The notes under the pieces were generated by a model. It made no database searches, was not told where the DNA came from, and worked only from the letters and a program-made list of their open reading frames with translations. DNA of 64,000 nt from an uncultured Bacillota bacterium (GTDB lineage Bacteria; Bacillota; Clostridia; Lachnospirales; Lachnospiraceae): NCBI GenBank assembly GCA_949291945.1, contig CASEXH010000016.1:1-64000 (forward strand), written 5' to 3'. The translations under genes were made by a program, and so were the position numbers. This document shows positions 1 to 11,041 of the stretch, piece by piece (the stretch's first letter is position 1; every line of letters starts with the position of its first letter).

Positions 1-160
1 ACGACAGGATTTACTGTACTTATTGAGAAAGCATAGCTTTCTTCTGGAACACCGATCAATACTGATCAGTGGGGCGGAGTACCCTCTGCCCTGCTGATAT
101 CCCAGGCTGTCCGCTTAATATGGCCTGGACTGTCCGGGAAATGCGGCCCTGCTGTCCTCA
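1..160. mobile_element. Probable end of an IS21-family insertion sequence (partial)
   Basis: Three copies of a CTGTCC core occur at roughly 22-24 bp spacing (near 114, 130 and 152), and the outermost copy ends in CA at position 160. Multiple internal copies of a terminal repeat and TG...CA ends are known for IS21-family elements. The exporter reading frame loses its family-like sequence exactly here. No transposase is visible, so the assignment rests on the repeat layout alone. Confidence 0.4.
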
Positions 161-713
161 GAAAGTGGCTGTTTGCATTATAGCCAAATTGTCCTATTTT
201 TTTAGTTAATATCGAATATAGTGCCCATACTATTGCAGCAATTAAAGCTAAGATATCCCCCAAGGGATTTATTTTCACAGAATTAAGACCAGTAAAACTA
301 ATTAAGCATATTCCAAGCATAGCAATAAGAAAGCCAATAAAGAAATTAACTCTCAATCTTTCATCTCTTGTAATCAAATGAGAAATAATAGCTGTAAAAA
401 ATGGAGCTACCGTTACAATAACACCGACATTAGCGGCAAGTGTATATGTAAGCGCAATATTTTCCAACAGATAATAAAGACATACTCCACATAATCCTGC
501 AAGTATGAAAACTAATTCCTGTTTTTTATCTTTAACTTGCAAAAATTTAGGACATGCAATAAACAAAATTATAAAACCCATGACAAAACGTATAAACAAA
601 ATTTCTATTGGTTCAAAGTCTTGCAATAAAACCTTTGTAGAGATAAAAGTTGTTCCCCATATTAGTATTGTAATCAATGCTGCTAAATGTCCTTTTGTCA
701 TATCTGACTTCAT
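66..713 (-). pseudogene. EamA/DMT-superfamily exporter, truncated at its C terminus
   Basis: The protein is an inner-membrane drug/metabolite transporter of the EamA type. It starts with repeated hydrophobic helices typical of the family (first about residues 10-30, ending near residue 172). Family members usually have two EamA repeats and about 290-300 residues; this one has 215, and its last 30 or so residues are hydrophilic and come from the presumed IS end below position 160. Its start overlaps the stop of the AraC-type regulator by 4 bp (ATGA), so the two were one operon. The export function is probably lost. The substrate is unknown. Confidence 0.75.
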
Positions 714-1549
714 TTTTCTTCCCCCACGTTCCCATAGCTTTTCAAAATAACCTGATAAGATTTCGGAGTTAATCCAATTAGAGATTTAAACAAATTTGAA
801 AAATGGCTCTGATCAGTAAATCCTGTTTGTAAAGCGATATCTATGATGGGGATACCTTCTTCTAACATTTTCTTTGATTTTTCAATTCGTATTGTCTCCA
901 AGTATTTATGCGGAGAAATCCCCTTCTCCTTGGTAAAAATTCGTAATAAATAATATTTACTTAATCCCGCTAATAAGCTCAATTCATCAAGTGAAATATT
1001 GCGAAAATAGTTTTTTTCCAAATAATCACATATTATTTCAATCCGCTCAGTTTCTTTACATTCCTCTGTAATTGTGACTGGTTCAGCATAAGCATTAATC
1101 AAATGCTCCATTAAAAATAGAAACACTTCTTCTTTTTTAAAATCAATGTGATTATTCAGTATTAATTCTTTAAACTCACGCAACAGGCATATGATGTCAT
1201 CCTGTTGAATTACGCTTTGGTTAAAATGCGGATAGGATTCTTTACCTGTTATTTCGAACATGATTCTTTTCATGGTATCTTTACTAATATTAATACTGAA
1301 ATAATGCAGATCTTTATCTCCAAATTGTTCACATCCATGAGTTTCTAATGGATTAATTAACAAAATATCATTGGCAACCAACGTATATTTCTGATTATTA
1401 CAGAGAAATTCTCTCTCACCTGCCTCAATAAGACCTATTACATATCCTTCATGAAAGTGTGAAGCGAACTTTTGCGATATCCCTTTAAACTCATATATTT
1501 CAACTTGAAGATCTGTATCATAGTAAATACTGCGCTCTTCCTTCTTCAT
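710..1549 (-). CDS. AraC-family transcriptional regulator
   Basis: This 279-residue protein has an N-terminal cupin-like effector domain (about 1-150) and a C-terminal pair of helix-turn-helix motifs (about 175-270). The C-terminal block contains the AraC hallmark GFTDQSHFSNLFKSLIGLTP. Such proteins control small neighbouring operons in response to a ligand. The coding end overlaps the start of the truncated exporter by 4 bp, so it probably regulated that exporter. An AGAAAGG ribosome site lies about 9 nt before the ATG. The ligand is unknown. Confidence 0.9.
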   Translation of the reverse strand: MKKEERSIYYDTDLQVEIYEFKGISQKFASHFHEGYVIGLIEAGEREFLCNNQKYTLVANDILLINPLETHGCEQFGDKDLHYFSINISKDTMKRIMFEITGKESYPHFNQSVIQQDDIICLLREFKELILNNHIDFKKEEVFLFLMEHLINAYAEPVTITEECKETERIEIICDYLEKNYFRNISLDELSLLAGLSKYYLLRIFTKEKGISPHKYLETIRIEKSKKMLEEGIPIIDIALQTGFTDQSHFSNLFKSLIGLTPKSYQVILKSYGNVGEEK

Positions 1550-1602
1550 TTCAAAGGCCCTTTCTATTATTTAATAAATAATCTCTTCGGCTTGATTAGT
1601 TT

Positions 1603-1632
1603 ACTATAAATTAAAAATATTTTTCTTGTAAA
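1603..1632 (-). promoter_or_regulatory. Candidate promoter for the AraC-type regulator
   Basis: On the minus strand TTTACA (1627-1632) and TATAGT (1603-1608) are separated by 18 bp, about 55 bp before the regulator start. The surroundings are very AT-rich, so a chance match is possible. Confidence 0.4.
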
Positions 1633-1776
1633 AATTATTCCGCTATTGTTACCCTATATATAAAGCATATGTATTTATAAATCAACTGATTCTTTCTTCA
1701 TACGTACATTTCATACCTATACTCTGCATCCACATTACTCCGTATAGTTATGGATACAAGTAATCAGTAAATTCCT

Positions 1777-1914
1777 CTATTTTGTATAAATCATTTCTTT
1801 TATAATAGCGTCCGAGAAGCAATAAAAATCACTGAATGGCTCCTCCTCTTTTTTCAGAAACGCATCCAGCTCTCCAACCTCCATTTTTCTTATTTTAATC
1901 GCAGATTTCTCCAT
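1777..1914 (-). CDS. Short ORF of 45 residues, perhaps a gene remnant
   Basis: An ATG-started frame of 45 codons lies in an otherwise empty 417-bp gap (1550-1966). Its start resembles the N terminus of a GNAT-type acetyltransferase (basic strand, then a GELDAFL-like helix), but no acetyl-CoA motif is present. No ribosome site is visible because the ATG abuts the terminator hairpin of the next gene. It may be a relic at the edge of the conjugative element. The rest of the gap holds the candidate promoter above and AT-rich DNA in which I see nothing else. Confidence 0.25.
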   Translation of the reverse strand: MEKSAIKIRKMEVGELDAFLKKEEEPFSDFYCFSDAIIKEMIYTK

Positions 1915-1957
1915 CAAAAAAACCGCTGCAGGTCACCTTTATGGCCCGCAACGGTTC
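1914..1957 (-). terminator. Rho-independent terminator of the conjugation-module transcript
   Basis: On the minus strand AACCGTTGC pairs with GCAGCGGTT (one G-U pair) and is followed by seven Ts. It lies directly after the stop of the small coiled-coil gene, the last gene of the long leftward transcript. Confidence 0.8.
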
Positions 1958-1966
1958 CTATAATTC

Positions 1967-2197
1967 TTATTTTTCTTCTCCATAAAGCCCGGCGATGATC
2001 TCATCTATTGATTTTCCGGACTGCAGCACTGCTTTATATAACTTCTCTTTCTGTTCTTCTTTGATCTTTGCTTCCAGTTCTTTCTTTTTTGTTTTTAAGC
2101 TTTTCAGGTTCATGTCAGCTTCTGCGATCTGGTTTTCAAGGTTCTGCATCTGTTCTTCTAAAGTAAGCGTTTCCTGTTTTTTTCTACCTCTTGGCAT
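1967..2197 (-). CDS. Small charged coiled-coil protein of the conjugative element
   Basis: This 76-residue protein starts with a basic patch (PRGRKK), followed by a continuous heptad-like coiled coil (about residues 15-55) and a short tail. Similar short coiled-coil proteins (DUF4315-like in size and layout) are common in these elements, but their role is unknown. The start at 2197 is preferred to an upstream ATG at 2233, because GGAGG lies 8 nt before it and the upstream ATG has no ribosome site. It is the last gene before the terminator. Confidence 0.65.
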   Translation of the reverse strand: MPRGRKKQETLTLEEQMQNLENQIAEADMNLKSLKTKKKELEAKIKEEQKEKLYKAVLQSGKSIDEIIAGLYGEEK

Positions 2198-2283
2198 ATC
2201 CTGTTCCTCCGATAAATTTGTTTCTTTTATCATAGCATTATTGCAGCGGAAATACTATATCTTATTTTTAAGTTATCACATTT

Positions 2284-2886
2284 TTATCTGGCATTTTTAT
2301 TTTTCTGTGTGAGCGCCTGCTTCTGGTATTCCAAGATCTGATTGTATCTTTCCATCACAGCATCATCCAATTCTTTTTTAAAGTCTGCGGTCACTGCATG
2401 GGCGATATCCTCTTTTTTCCCTTTTTGGGTATTCGGCTTCTGCGGCATTCCTACAAAAGTATTCCCATTCCATCCCTGGATCACATGCATCTGATGGACC
2501 ACAAATGCGTCCTGGATCTTCATGGACGCCTCTGCTTTAAATGTATCGTTCCCTTTGATCGGCGTGACGCTCAGGTCATAAAACATTTCCTCGTCTCCCC
2601 ATGTATTCTCACAGTCACGGTATCTGTCTTCGATCTGATGATAGGTCGCAATAACGGATTCCGTGAGGGCCTTCCTGAATTCTGCATTTTTAAAAGAGAA
2701 GAACGGCAGATATTCTTTTGACTCGTAATCCTGATACTTCGGCATTTCCAGATATAGATTCCCCTGGGCGGACTGTTTCAGCGCAATACTCTTTGCGCAG
2801 AACTGTCCGTCAAATGTAATACTCACAAACCCTTTTAAATTACTGTCCTCTTTGTCCACTTTATATACTCGAATATTGAAATCCAT
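2284..2886 (-). CDS. Tandem SpoVG-domain protein
   Basis: The 200 residues hold two SpoVG-like units in a row. The first (about 3-75) has RVYKVD, a GFVSITFDGQF strand and a LPFF/FSFKN segment. The second (about 103-170) has YDLSVTPI, MKIQDAF and GMPQKP. SpoVG is a small site-specific DNA/RNA-binding regulator of about 95 residues in Firmicutes, so this is a fused two-copy form. It lies between the giant methylase-helicase gene and the last small gene. Its target is unknown; a regulatory or single-strand-binding role in transfer is inferred. Confidence 0.75.
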   Translation of the reverse strand: MDFNIRVYKVDKEDSNLKGFVSITFDGQFCAKSIALKQSAQGNLYLEMPKYQDYESKEYLPFFSFKNAEFRKALTESVIATYHQIEDRYRDCENTWGDEEMFYDLSVTPIKGNDTFKAEASMKIQDAFVVHQMHVIQGWNGNTFVGMPQKPNTQKGKKEDIAHAVTADFKKELDDAVMERYNQILEYQKQALTQKNKNAR

Positions 2887-2932
2887 AAAAAACTCCTTCC
2901 TGATAAAATAAAAAAACCGGGCGCCAGCCTGC

Positions 2933-5900
2933 CTATCGTGCGGCCGCTGCCATCTGCGGCGTCGCTACTTCTGTTTCTGGTCTTTCCGGCATATCTATGA
3001 TGGTTTCCTTTTCGTCGCTGATCTCCAGCTGCGTATTGATCTCTGACTGCCGTCTCAGGTTCTCCTTCAGCAGTTCTTCATAGGGAAACGGCTTTTCATA
3101 TTCTGCTCTTGCATTTTCCATCTCTCTCGTATACTCTGCGATCAGCTTTCTTGCCGCTTCTGCATCGATATCCAGGTTATTGATCAGGTTTTCCAGGCGC
3201 ACCATATTGCCGGTATCGCTGCTTTTCAGTTCTATCTCATAACATTTTTCACAACCCTTTATATAAAGGCTGGTTTCGGCAAATTTTTTCTCATAACTGA
3301 CAGCGAATCCCTTATACACGCCCACATCCTGCTCCTGTCTCATTGGCCCTTGTTCAATGACTGACCGCAGGAACTCTCCTGCTTCCTTGTGTTTTGTGAA
3401 AGTTTTGCCGTTAATGGTGATCTCAAACATCGGCCTTTTCTCCATTTCCCGATTGCGTATCCGGATATCTTTTTCATACCGCTCTAAAGAGAGCCTCTCT
3501 GCTTCTATCTTTCTTGGATATTCCATGGTAAATGCGTCCTGTAAGAGATACCGTTTGCTTTCGTATCCTGCCTTCAGGACACGGAGCCGGGTGACTTCAT
3601 TATCCACCTGCATTTTTTCCATGATCAGGGGATTCCCGGAAGCAACAGCTTTAATTTCAGCGAAATTCAGCACGGTTTCATCGACATCTTCACAGTCACG
3701 TGCCAGTTCTTTGCTTGTCATGACCTGGGAAATGAACCTCTGCTTTGTCTCTATGATCCCCCATAGATATGCGTCAAAAGTACCTTTTGTCACATACCGG
3801 TACACACTCACTTCCGTATTCTGGTTTCCATGCCTGAGCCCCCGTCCCTCCCGCTGCTCGATATCGGAAGGTTTCCATGGGCAGTCAATGTGATGAAGCG
3901 CCACGATCCGGTCCTGGATGTTCGTCCCGGTACCCAGTTTTTCTGTACTGCCGATGATGATCCTCTTTTTCCCGCTGCGCATATCCGCAAACAGCTTATC
4001 CCTCTGCTCGTCTGTCTTTGCGTCATGGATGAAACAGATTTCTTCCTCCGGTATGCCTCTTTCGATCAGTTCTTCTTTTAGATAGTTATAGACGGTAAAT
4101 GCTTTCCCCGGTCCCGGTGTCCCGATATCCGAAAAGACGATCTGCGTCCCTTTCCTGTCTGCGGATTCTAAATATTCCCGGTAAATATTTCGCACTGCCT
4201 GGTTGAGCTTTGAGTCCCGGTCTGCAGGCGCATGGATATCCAGCAGACGGGGATCTGTCCCCAAAAGTCTTGCTTCCCCCGTGATCTTCAGCATGTTATC
4301 GTCCCGGGGATCTACTACGCCGTCACGGATCGCTTCCGCCCTGGCCACCATTTCTTCCATCAGCCCTTTTACATATTCCGACGCCTCCGCTTCAACAATG
4401 ATATATTTCCCGCCTTTCAGCTTCGGCTTCGGGATATCCAGCATCTCCGGCAGGATAATGTCCGCTACTTCCCGGAACATCATCATCAGTTCCGGAAGGT
4501 TCACAAATTTATTGAACCGGGTGCGCATGCGGTATCCGGTCCCTTCCGGCGCCAGTTCCAAAGCAGTGGTGGCCTCGCCGAAGTTGGCCGCCCATGCGTC
4601 AAAGTTCAGGATCCCCTTGGCCTGCAGCCGGGCTTCCTGGAGGAAGAGCTGCATGACATACAGTTCCGTCATCGAGTTTGAGATCGGGGTCCCTGTTGCC
4701 ATGACGACCCCGGTCCCGTGGTTGATCTCATTGATGTACTGGGCTTTGATCCGCATATCCATAGCCCTCTGGGATCCGCTGGTATTGATCCCCGCCACAT
4801 TGTTCATTTTTGTAAAAATTTCGAGGTTTTTAAAAAGATGCGCTTCGTCCACGAAGACAGCGTTGACGCCCAGTTCTTCAAAGGTGACCACATGGTCTTT
4901 TATGGATTCGTTGTTCAGTTCTTTGATCTTGCTTTCCAGCTGCTGTTTCTTTGCCTCCATCTGTTTGACCGACCACCGGCTCCCTTCCTCCTGTTTTGCC
5001 ATATCGATCGCAGTGATCAGTTTCCCGATCTGGTCTTCGATCATTTCTTTCTGGCGTTCTTCTGAGATCGGGATCCTCTGGAACTGGGTATGTCCCACGA
5101 TCACGCAGTCATAATCCCCGGTTGCGATCCTCGCCATCAGACGGCGGCGGTTCTCTTTTTGGAAATCTTCCTTTTTTGTAATAAGGATATTTGCGTTCGG
5201 ATAGGTCCGCAGAAACTCTGCCCCCATCTGGTAGGTCAGATGGTTCGGCACTGTGATCATGGGCTTTGTCGCTATGCCGAGCCGCCGCATTTCCATGCAG
5301 GCGCAGATCATCTCCATGCTTTTTCCTGCGCCCACTGCATGGGCTAAAAGGGTGTTGCCTCCAGAGGAAAGGATCCTCGCCACCGCATTTTTCTGGTACG
5401 GCCGCAGTTCGATCAAGGGGCTTAATCCCGGAAGCTTCAGGTAGGAGCCGTCATATTCCCGCAGGCGGATACAGTTAAAGGTCTGGTTATAGTAGTCCAC
5501 ATATTTCTTCCTGCGCTCAGCGTCCTGGAAGATCCAGCTCCGGAAGGCTTCTTTTATCTGCTCTGCTTTATCCCTGGCAAGCATGGTCTCCTTCCGGTTC
5601 ACTTCATACCGTACGCTTTCCCCTTCTTCGATCCGGTCTCTGACTACGACAGTCCTCCCATTCATGAGCTGTTCTGTAAGGGTACAGGCATCCATCCGCC
5701 CTGTGCCATAGGTCTGCGACGCCAGGATACTGCGGGAAATGAAGCTTTTGTTCTCGATATGGTAGGACATATCCAGGTCCAGCCGCTGTATCGTGACAGC
5801 CATATGGAGATTGCTGCTGTGCCCTCTCTGGTAGGTCTCCGGTATCTGCAGGAGATCATATAAAAACTTTTCATAATCTTCCGTATCGATCCATGTGGTT

Positions 5901-8900
5901 CCGAGTTTCACCGTGATCTCTGCCGCAGTCAGGTCTTTGGGCTGCACCTTTTCCAGCGCTTCCACATTTTCTGCATAGGTGGGGTCTGTCTGCGCATAGA
6001 CTCGTGCTGTTTTTAACTTCTGCCGCACATCTCCGCTTAAATATTCTTCTGCAATCTCCCAGCCGATGTTCGGATTATCCGGATCTGCCTTCATGGGATT
6101 CAGATAGATCCTCCCGGCCAGCTCCTCTACCATTTCCTTCCGGGTTCCCGGATATAAAGACAGCATATAGGGGATATTGACCCGGTTATATTCTGACAGG
6201 CTGATCTGCAGTGCCTCATATGCGTTCTCTACCTGGGTAACGATATCTTTCGGCCGGATAGTCCGCATATAGAACATATCGGCCTTATGTACCCTTTTAT
6301 CATCATCCACCACTTCCAGGGAGCTCAGCAGAGGATAATCGTTATCCTGCCGGAAGGCGGTCCGGTTCGTGCGGTCGGAGAAGTACCCGTGTGTCTTTAC
6401 AAAGGCATCATATAACCTGTTCAGATGTTCCTGCGCTTCCTGCAGTTCCTGGTCGGAGCAGTTTTGCATCTGCATATCCAGGATCTCATGGACCAGCACA
6501 CGGATCTTGTGCATCCCCCGGATCCGCCGCTTCATGCTCTCTTTTCCCTGATAACGGTACATATAACTGCCTTCCCGGTAATATACTTCATCCCGATAAA
6601 CGGTATAGGTAAAGTCCGGCACATCCGGGAGCGCATCGATCCGGTCCCTCAGCACCTCCTCAGCTGTAAGCTCCCCTGTCTGGTAGACATTCTTCGGGAG
6701 TTCCTCCACTGCGCACAAAAGCCGTTCCGCCAGGTCAAAATCCGGCTCTTCGTTGACAAGGGCCGTATATTTTGAGCCTTTGCCAAAGACTTTTTCATCG
6801 AATACCATCTTGCCAAGCAACATTTCCGGGTGCTCCAGATAATATTCATTGACCGGCACATCATCTTCCGTAAGCCCGGTGAATGTCCAGATCGGTTCCT
6901 CCACGGTCCGCTCCGGCTTTTTACGGAAAAATAAGAGGTCGCTTGTCACATCTGTATTGGCGTCTTTACTGAAGGATTTCCCCGGGAGGCGGATTGCTCC
7001 CAAAAGCTGCGCCTGTTCAGCAAGTCCTTTTCTGATCGCAGTATCCTTTTTATCCAGTGTTCCTTTACTTGTGACCACTGCCAGGATTCCCCCAGGCCTT
7101 AACAGGTCCAGGCTCTTTGTGATGAAATAATCATGGACCTTCAGTTTTTTCTTTTTATATCTGGGATCATAGATCTTGAAATCCCCAAAAGGGACATTGC
7201 CTACGATCACATCAAAGCTGTTATCGGAAAACTCTGTTTTTTCAAAGCCTGTCACCTGGATATTAGCGGAAGGGTGAAGGTATTGTGCAATCCTGCCGCT
7301 GATTGGATCAATCTCAACGCCATAAAGCTGTGAGCCCCGCATTTTCTCCGGCAGTGCATGAAAAAAGTTTCCGATCCCCATAGCCGGCTCCAGGATCTTC
7401 CCTTTCTCAAAGCCAAATTGGTGCAGGGCATGGTAGATCCCCTGCATGATCTCCGGCGGCGTATAAAAAGAAGTAGTCACACTCTTCCTCGCCTGGTTAT
7501 ACTCCTCTTCACTTAACAGCTCCTGCAGCTCCTTATATTCCTTTTTCCAGGTAACATTTCTGGAATTAAACGCATTAGCAAGCCCGCCCCATCCTACATA
7601 GCCTGCCAGGATTTCCTGCTCCTTTGCAGTGGCAGGTCTTCCCGCCTTTTCCAGTTTCTTCAGCGTGCGGATTGCAGCAACATTACACTGGTATCGTGTC
7701 TTGCTGCCGCCTTCCGGAAGTGTCCAGCCCTCTTGATAATAAAAATCCACGGGCTCTGCCGGCACTTCCTCTGGAGGCTCCATGTCTTCCTTGGCACTTT
7801 CTTCTGTAAGCGCCTGTTCCTGTCTTTCCTCCGGCTCTGCCTCCCGGCCGCTTCCCTCTGTCTCCTCTTCGATTCTTTTTACTGGTTCTTCGCACTGTTT
7901 TTCGGCAAATTCCTGAAACAGAGCGACTGCTTCTTCCCCGCAGAAAGCATATCCTCCCATCTTACCCAGTTCATATTCTTCCTGCGTAAGAAAGGAGGAC
8001 CGTGCGATTGCCTCCTGGATTGCTTCAGTAATCTCAACAAAAGTAGGAAGCTGTCCATACAATTCTCCCTTTTCGTCTGCATAACGGATCCGTATATGGC
8101 TGTCTTTAATCTCAACATTTACAGGAACTCCCCCGGCAGAAACAGCTAGTTCCCTGCAGGAGTTTACTTCGGTCAGAAGGCAATGGATAAACTCCAGTTT
8201 TGCCCTTTCGCTTACATCCAGCTGATAAAAATCGTAGATCAATGCCTGATACGGCACGATAGCAGCGGAATTCTCCACAAAATCTTTTATGGCTTCCCTG
8301 CGGATCTGGTCATGAAATTCGCTATCCGGTTCTTCAAAGGTTTCCTGCTCCACATCTTCTGCCGGTACATCTGCAGGTACTTCCTGCGCTGCCTCCAGCA
8401 TAGCCTTATACATATCCTGCAGGTCAACGAACCAGGGAAACATCTCCATCATTTTCTGCTGCTGTTTCAGCGTTTTCGCCTCATCACGATAAGAAATCCT
8501 GTCCGCTTCTACTAAATGAGCAGTAAGGTCCGCAAATTCCTCCCAGTCAAATTGGATGTTTGTAAATGTTTCCTCCGGGTCGTCCAGCCTGGAAATGCGT
8601 ACACCGCTCTCCTGGATACGTACTTCATAAGACTCCTGCCCCAGACGGACCATGTGATAGGCTTCCGCTGTTTCACCGAACTCGGTCATGATGTTTTTAA
8701 GGAACGCCGCTTTTTCGAGACTTGGACGGTCGGTGGTATAAATCCGGCAGAGCATTTGTTTCAGGATATCAACACGGATCTTCTTCGCAAAATACGCCTC
8801 ACCGATATCCAGGACCTTTTCTTTTGCCCGTTCCAGTTTATCCGGCCCTTCTTTTGCTTCTTCCCTGCCCGGTTTTTGCTCTTCCTGCGGTTCAGGGTCA

Positions 8901-10435
8901 CCGTCGATCGCAAGGTCGGAAACGGATTCAAATGGAAGGTACTGTCTCTGTCCGATCAGCCGGTGGATCTCTTCACTGACCTCCTCCCAGTGCCAGTAAG
9001 CTTCGTACATGGACTCCCCTTCGGACCAGAGCAGATAGAGGCCGTCCCTGCCTCCTTCGAAAGACAGAAAAGATTCCGGGGATTCTGTCCGGATCTCATT
9101 TTCTCCATAGATTTCATGGAGATATTCTTTCCGGTCCTCTTTCTCCGGATTGTAAGAGAAGAAGGTAAAGATCTCCCGTTTCTGCCCATCCTCTGTCATT
9201 TCAAGAAGTATGCGCTGCCGAAGTTCCTCTGTGATCTTTCCCGGCTGTATATCCGACGAAAAAGGAACCGCCTCAGCGGTTCCCTCTTCCATATCCTCTT
9301 CACTTTGTACTTCGGTTATCTGTTCTGATGGATCACTTCCTTCAATACGGTCTCTTCTGCTTCCATCTCCGCCTGTATCCGCAGGCTTGTCATTTTCATG
9401 GTGTCGTAAGGATCTGCGTTTTCCTCCTTCATCCATGCTTTCAGCAGGCTTTCGGTCAGCTCTTCGTGCATTTTCTCTGCCTGTCTCTCTGCTTCCTGCA
9501 TATTCGGAAGGAGCGTCCCGGTCAGGAGCATCATTTCGTACCGGTCCGGATCCCTCTCCTGCAGATCCCTGGCTGCCATCCTGCCGTATCTGCCCAGCGC
9601 TGCCAGCACTTTCTCCTCGCTCATCGGCTCTTCGAATACGGGATACTGGATCCCGTCTGTCTCCATGTACTGAATTCCTGTAATCTCTGGCATAGTATTC
9701 TCTCCTTTCCAGATCTATGGCTTTCATAGATTTTGAAATCTCAAATAAGGTTCTTCCGGATAAATGGGAGATCAGCCGTCCTGCCCGGTAAAGGATTTCC
9801 TCATTCTGGTACCTGCTGATAAGAGAAAGATCCATCTCCCGGTCCGTGATCCCGCACCTGCTCTCCACCGCATAAACTGCACTCTTTACGATAAACTGCG
9901 TGATGTCCATCTCTTGGATCGAAAGATCCGTTCCGGTGAGCGTCTGGAGCCTCTCCAGCATTTCGGTGATTCCATCGTCCCCTTCTATCATAGGCCAAAC
10001 ATACGTTCTTGTAAAGGCGTTTAATGATTTTTTAAACTTCTTTTCTTTCTCATAGATATCAGGGAAAAGCATCTTGGCAAGCTGCCTCCGGTTTGTCCCA
10101 TTTACGGACCAGTTCCACGGACGGACGCCTGTTCCGCATGTGTCTGTTACATCAAAAACATATTTCACATTTTGGCCGAACAGCTTCGAAGGAAAAATCG
10201 CAATCCCTTTGCTCCCATACCTTACCGGAAGATCCATCTCCTTCCAGGCATCAAAGCCCGCAAGCACCGTAGCTCCCGGTCTCTGGCCGTAGACCATGCA
10301 GGTATTTAAAAAATCCAGCTGGTACAGGCGGCCCATGCACCGCAGGAAATCCTTCCAGGAATCTTCATTTCTGGAAATCGCTGCTATCGTCTTTTCGTAT
10401 AGTTCTTTCACATTCGTGATATGGCTCATTTTCAT
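2933..10435 (-). CDS. Giant ArdC-like / N6-methyltransferase / SNF2-type helicase polyprotein
   Basis: At 2500 residues this is the largest gene. Residues 1-120 resemble the ArdC/LtrC N-terminal single-strand-DNA-binding domain. Residues 245-400 are a low-complexity charged linker. A class I methyltransferase follows (about 985-1130), with [11 protein letters not shown] as the AdoMet loop and NVPFGDF as the amino-methylase motif. A superfamily 2 helicase occupies about 1660-2300, with AHAVGAGKS (Walker A), VFVDEAH (Walker B) and REGRGLRHG (motif VI). Homologous methylase-helicases on mobile elements, such as P1 DarB, protect incoming DNA from restriction; that role is inferred here. The start has GGAGGGG 4-5 nt upstream. 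The linker contains a second gene in another frame. Confidence 0.9.
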   Translation of the reverse strand: MKMSHITNVKELYEKTIAAISRNEDSWKDFLRCMGRLYQLDFLNTCMVYGQRPGATVLAGFDAWKEMDLPVRYGSKGIAIFPSKLFGQNVKYVFDVTDTCGTGVRPWNWSVNGTNRRQLAKMLFPDIYEKEKKFKKSLNAFTRTYVWPMIEGDDGITEMLERLQTLTGTDLSIQEMDITQFIVKSAVYAVESRCGITDREMDLSLISRYQNEEILYRAGRLISHLSGRTLFEISKSMKAIDLERREYYARDYRNSVHGDRRDPVSRIRRADERGESAGSAGQIRQDGSQGSAGEGSGPVRNDAPDRDAPSEYAGSRETGRENARRADRKPAESMDEGGKRRSLRHHENDKPADTGGDGSRRDRIEGSDPSEQITEVQSEEDMEEGTAEAVPFSSDIQPGKITEELRQRILLEMTEDGQKREIFTFFSYNPEKEDRKEYLHEIYGENEIRTESPESFLSFEGGRDGLYLLWSEGESMYEAYWHWEEVSEEIHRLIGQRQYLPFESVSDLAIDGDPEPQEEQKPGREEAKEGPDKLERAKEKVLDIGEAYFAKKIRVDILKQMLCRIYTTDRPSLEKAAFLKNIMTEFGETAEAYHMVRLGQESYEVRIQESGVRISRLDDPEETFTNIQFDWEEFADLTAHLVEADRISYRDEAKTLKQQQKMMEMFPWFVDLQDMYKAMLEAAQEVPADVPAEDVEQETFEEPDSEFHDQIRREAIKDFVENSAAIVPYQALIYDFYQLDVSERAKLEFIHCLLTEVNSCRELAVSAGGVPVNVEIKDSHIRIRYADEKGELYGQLPTFVEITEAIQEAIARSSFLTQEEYELGKMGGYAFCGEEAVALFQEFAEKQCEEPVKRIEEETEGSGREAEPEERQEQALTEESAKEDMEPPEEVPAEPVDFYYQEGWTLPEGGSKTRYQCNVAAIRTLKKLEKAGRPATAKEQEILAGYVGWGGLANAFNSRNVTWKKEYKELQELLSEEEYNQARKSVTTSFYTPPEIMQGIYHALHQFGFEKGKILEPAMGIGNFFHALPEKMRGSQLYGVEIDPISGRIAQYLHPSANIQVTGFEKTEFSDNSFDVIVGNVPFGDFKIYDPRYKKKKLKVHDYFITKSLDLLRPGGILAVVTSKGTLDKKDTAIRKGLAEQAQLLGAIRLPGKSFSKDANTDVTSDLLFFRKKPERTVEEPIWTFTGLTEDDVPVNEYYLEHPEMLLGKMVFDEKVFGKGSKYTALVNEEPDFDLAERLLCAVEELPKNVYQTGELTAEEVLRDRIDALPDVPDFTYTVYRDEVYYREGSYMYRYQGKESMKRRIRGMHKIRVLVHEILDMQMQNCSDQELQEAQEHLNRLYDAFVKTHGYFSDRTNRTAFRQDNDYPLLSSLEVVDDDKRVHKADMFYMRTIRPKDIVTQVENAYEALQISLSEYNRVNIPYMLSLYPGTRKEMVEELAGRIYLNPMKADPDNPNIGWEIAEEYLSGDVRQKLKTARVYAQTDPTYAENVEALEKVQPKDLTAAEITVKLGTTWIDTEDYEKFLYDLLQIPETYQRGHSSNLHMAVTIQRLDLDMSYHIENKSFISRSILASQTYGTGRMDACTLTEQLMNGRTVVVRDRIEEGESVRYEVNRKETMLARDKAEQIKEAFRSWIFQDAERRKKYVDYYNQTFNCIRLREYDGSYLKLPGLSPLIELRPYQKNAVARILSSGGNTLLAHAVGAGKSMEMICACMEMRRLGIATKPMITVPNHLTYQMGAEFLRTYPNANILITKKEDFQKENRRRLMARIATGDYDCVIVGHTQFQRIPISEERQKEMIEDQIGKLITAIDMAKQEEGSRWSVKQMEAKKQQLESKIKELNNESIKDHVVTFEELGVNAVFVDEAHLFKNLEIFTKMNNVAGINTSGSQRAMDMRIKAQYINEINHGTGVVMATGTPISNSMTELYVMQLFLQEARLQAKGILNFDAWAANFGEATTALELAPEGTGYRMRTRFNKFVNLPELMMMFREVADIILPEMLDIPKPKLKGGKYIIVEAEASEYVKGLMEEMVARAEAIRDGVVDPRDDNMLKITGEARLLGTDPRLLDIHAPADRDSKLNQAVRNIYREYLESADRKGTQIVFSDIGTPGPGKAFTVYNYLKEELIERGIPEEEICFIHDAKTDEQRDKLFADMRSGKKRIIIGSTEKLGTGTNIQDRIVALHHIDCPWKPSDIEQREGRGLRHGNQNTEVSVYRYVTKGTFDAYLWGIIETKQRFISQVMTSKELARDCEDVDETVLNFAEIKAVASGNPLIMEKMQVDNEVTRLRVLKAGYESKRYLLQDAFTMEYPRKIEAERLSLERYEKDIRIRNREMEKRPMFEITINGKTFTKHKEAGEFLRSVIEQGPMRQEQDVGVYKGFAVSYEKKFAETSLYIKGCEKCYEIELKSSDTGNMVRLENLINNLDIDAEAARKLIAEYTREMENARAEYEKPFPYEELLKENLRRQSEINTQLEISDEKETIIDMPERPETEVATPQMAAAAR
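9316..9693 (-). CDS. TnpV-like transposon-encoded protein, nested out of frame in the methylase-helicase gene
   Basis: The 125-residue product has the layout of TnpV-family proteins: an N-terminal Y-x-P segment, then [15 protein letters not shown], then LLLTGTL, and a helical tail ending VLKEVIH. TnpV is a short protein of unknown role found on clostridial transposons and ICEs. The gene has its own strong ribosome site (AAAGGAGAG, 8 nt before ATG). It lies on the same strand as the giant gene but in a different frame, over residues 248-373 of that protein, which are a low-complexity charged linker. TnpV therefore seems to be the constrained frame here. Expression from the same mRNA is likely. 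Confidence 0.75.
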   Translation of the reverse strand: MPEITGIQYMETDGIQYPVFEEPMSEEKVLAALGRYGRMAARDLQERDPDRYEMMLLTGTLLPNMQEAERQAEKMHEELTESLLKAWMKEENADPYDTMKMTSLRIQAEMEAEETVLKEVIHQNR

Positions 10436-10448
10436 GATCCCCTCCTTC

Positions 10449-11033
10449 CTATCGCTGTCTGTTCCCCGGCTGTTTCAGTCCCATTTGGAACAGATCCAGC
10501 TGTTCCTCCGCTCTGTCCTGTTCCGGGAAAATCGGATCAGCCATCATCGTATTGATCCGCTGCCGGCATTCCTGAAAACTCTCCCTGTACCGTTCCGGAT
10601 ATTTGTAAAGACTCAGTGTCAAAAAGTCTTTTTGCTTCAAAGCGTGGCAGAGCCTCTTTGTATAACCGGTCACATTGTCAATGTAGCTTTCCTTCCTGAC
10701 GTGTTTTGGAAGAGACTCCTGTACCTGGCACAAATACTGGTAGTTTTCATCTGCCAGATAGCTCTGATATGTCTGAATCCCCTGATACCAGAGTTCTTTT
10801 ACTCCTGCCATATAATCCCGGGGCATTTCCATAGGGAGGGGCCGGCGGTATTCCTCCGGCAGCTCCCCTCCTGTTTTCTCCAATTCTCTTTTATCAGAAA
10901 TGATCTGATCCCTGACTCCATGAAGCCCTTCCCCATCCGGATAGTTGGGATCGCTCCAGCCTGTTTTCCAGATGGTATCCCATTTTTTGTAATCCTCTTT
11001 CAATCTTTCCCCATAATCTGTCTTTTTCTTCAT
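10449..11033 (-). CDS. Conserved-looking hypothetical protein of the conjugative element
   Basis: I do not recognise this 194-residue protein. It is soluble, mostly helical, rich in charged and aromatic residues, and has no signal peptide or membrane segment. A tryptophan-rich N-terminal part ([19 protein letters not shown]) stands out. It sits in the operon between the cell-wall hydrolase and the giant methylase-helicase, with only 13 bp before the latter. GGAGG lies 3 nt before the ATG. Confidence 0.6.
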   Translation of the reverse strand: MKKKTDYGERLKEDYKKWDTIWKTGWSDPNYPDGEGLHGVRDQIISDKRELEKTGGELPEEYRRPLPMEMPRDYMAGVKELWYQGIQTYQSYLADENYQYLCQVQESLPKHVRKESYIDNVTGYTKRLCHALKQKDFLTLSLYKYPERYRESFQECRQRINTMMADPIFPEQDRAEEQLDLFQMGLKQPGNRQR

Positions 11034-11041
11034 AGTCCTCC

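Noticed and set aside
4203..5114. Long plus-strand frames antisense to the giant gene (also 8516-9328)
   Set aside because: They lie opposite the well-supported methylase-helicase domains, lack ribosome sites and show no family motifs; they are mirror frames of biased codons.
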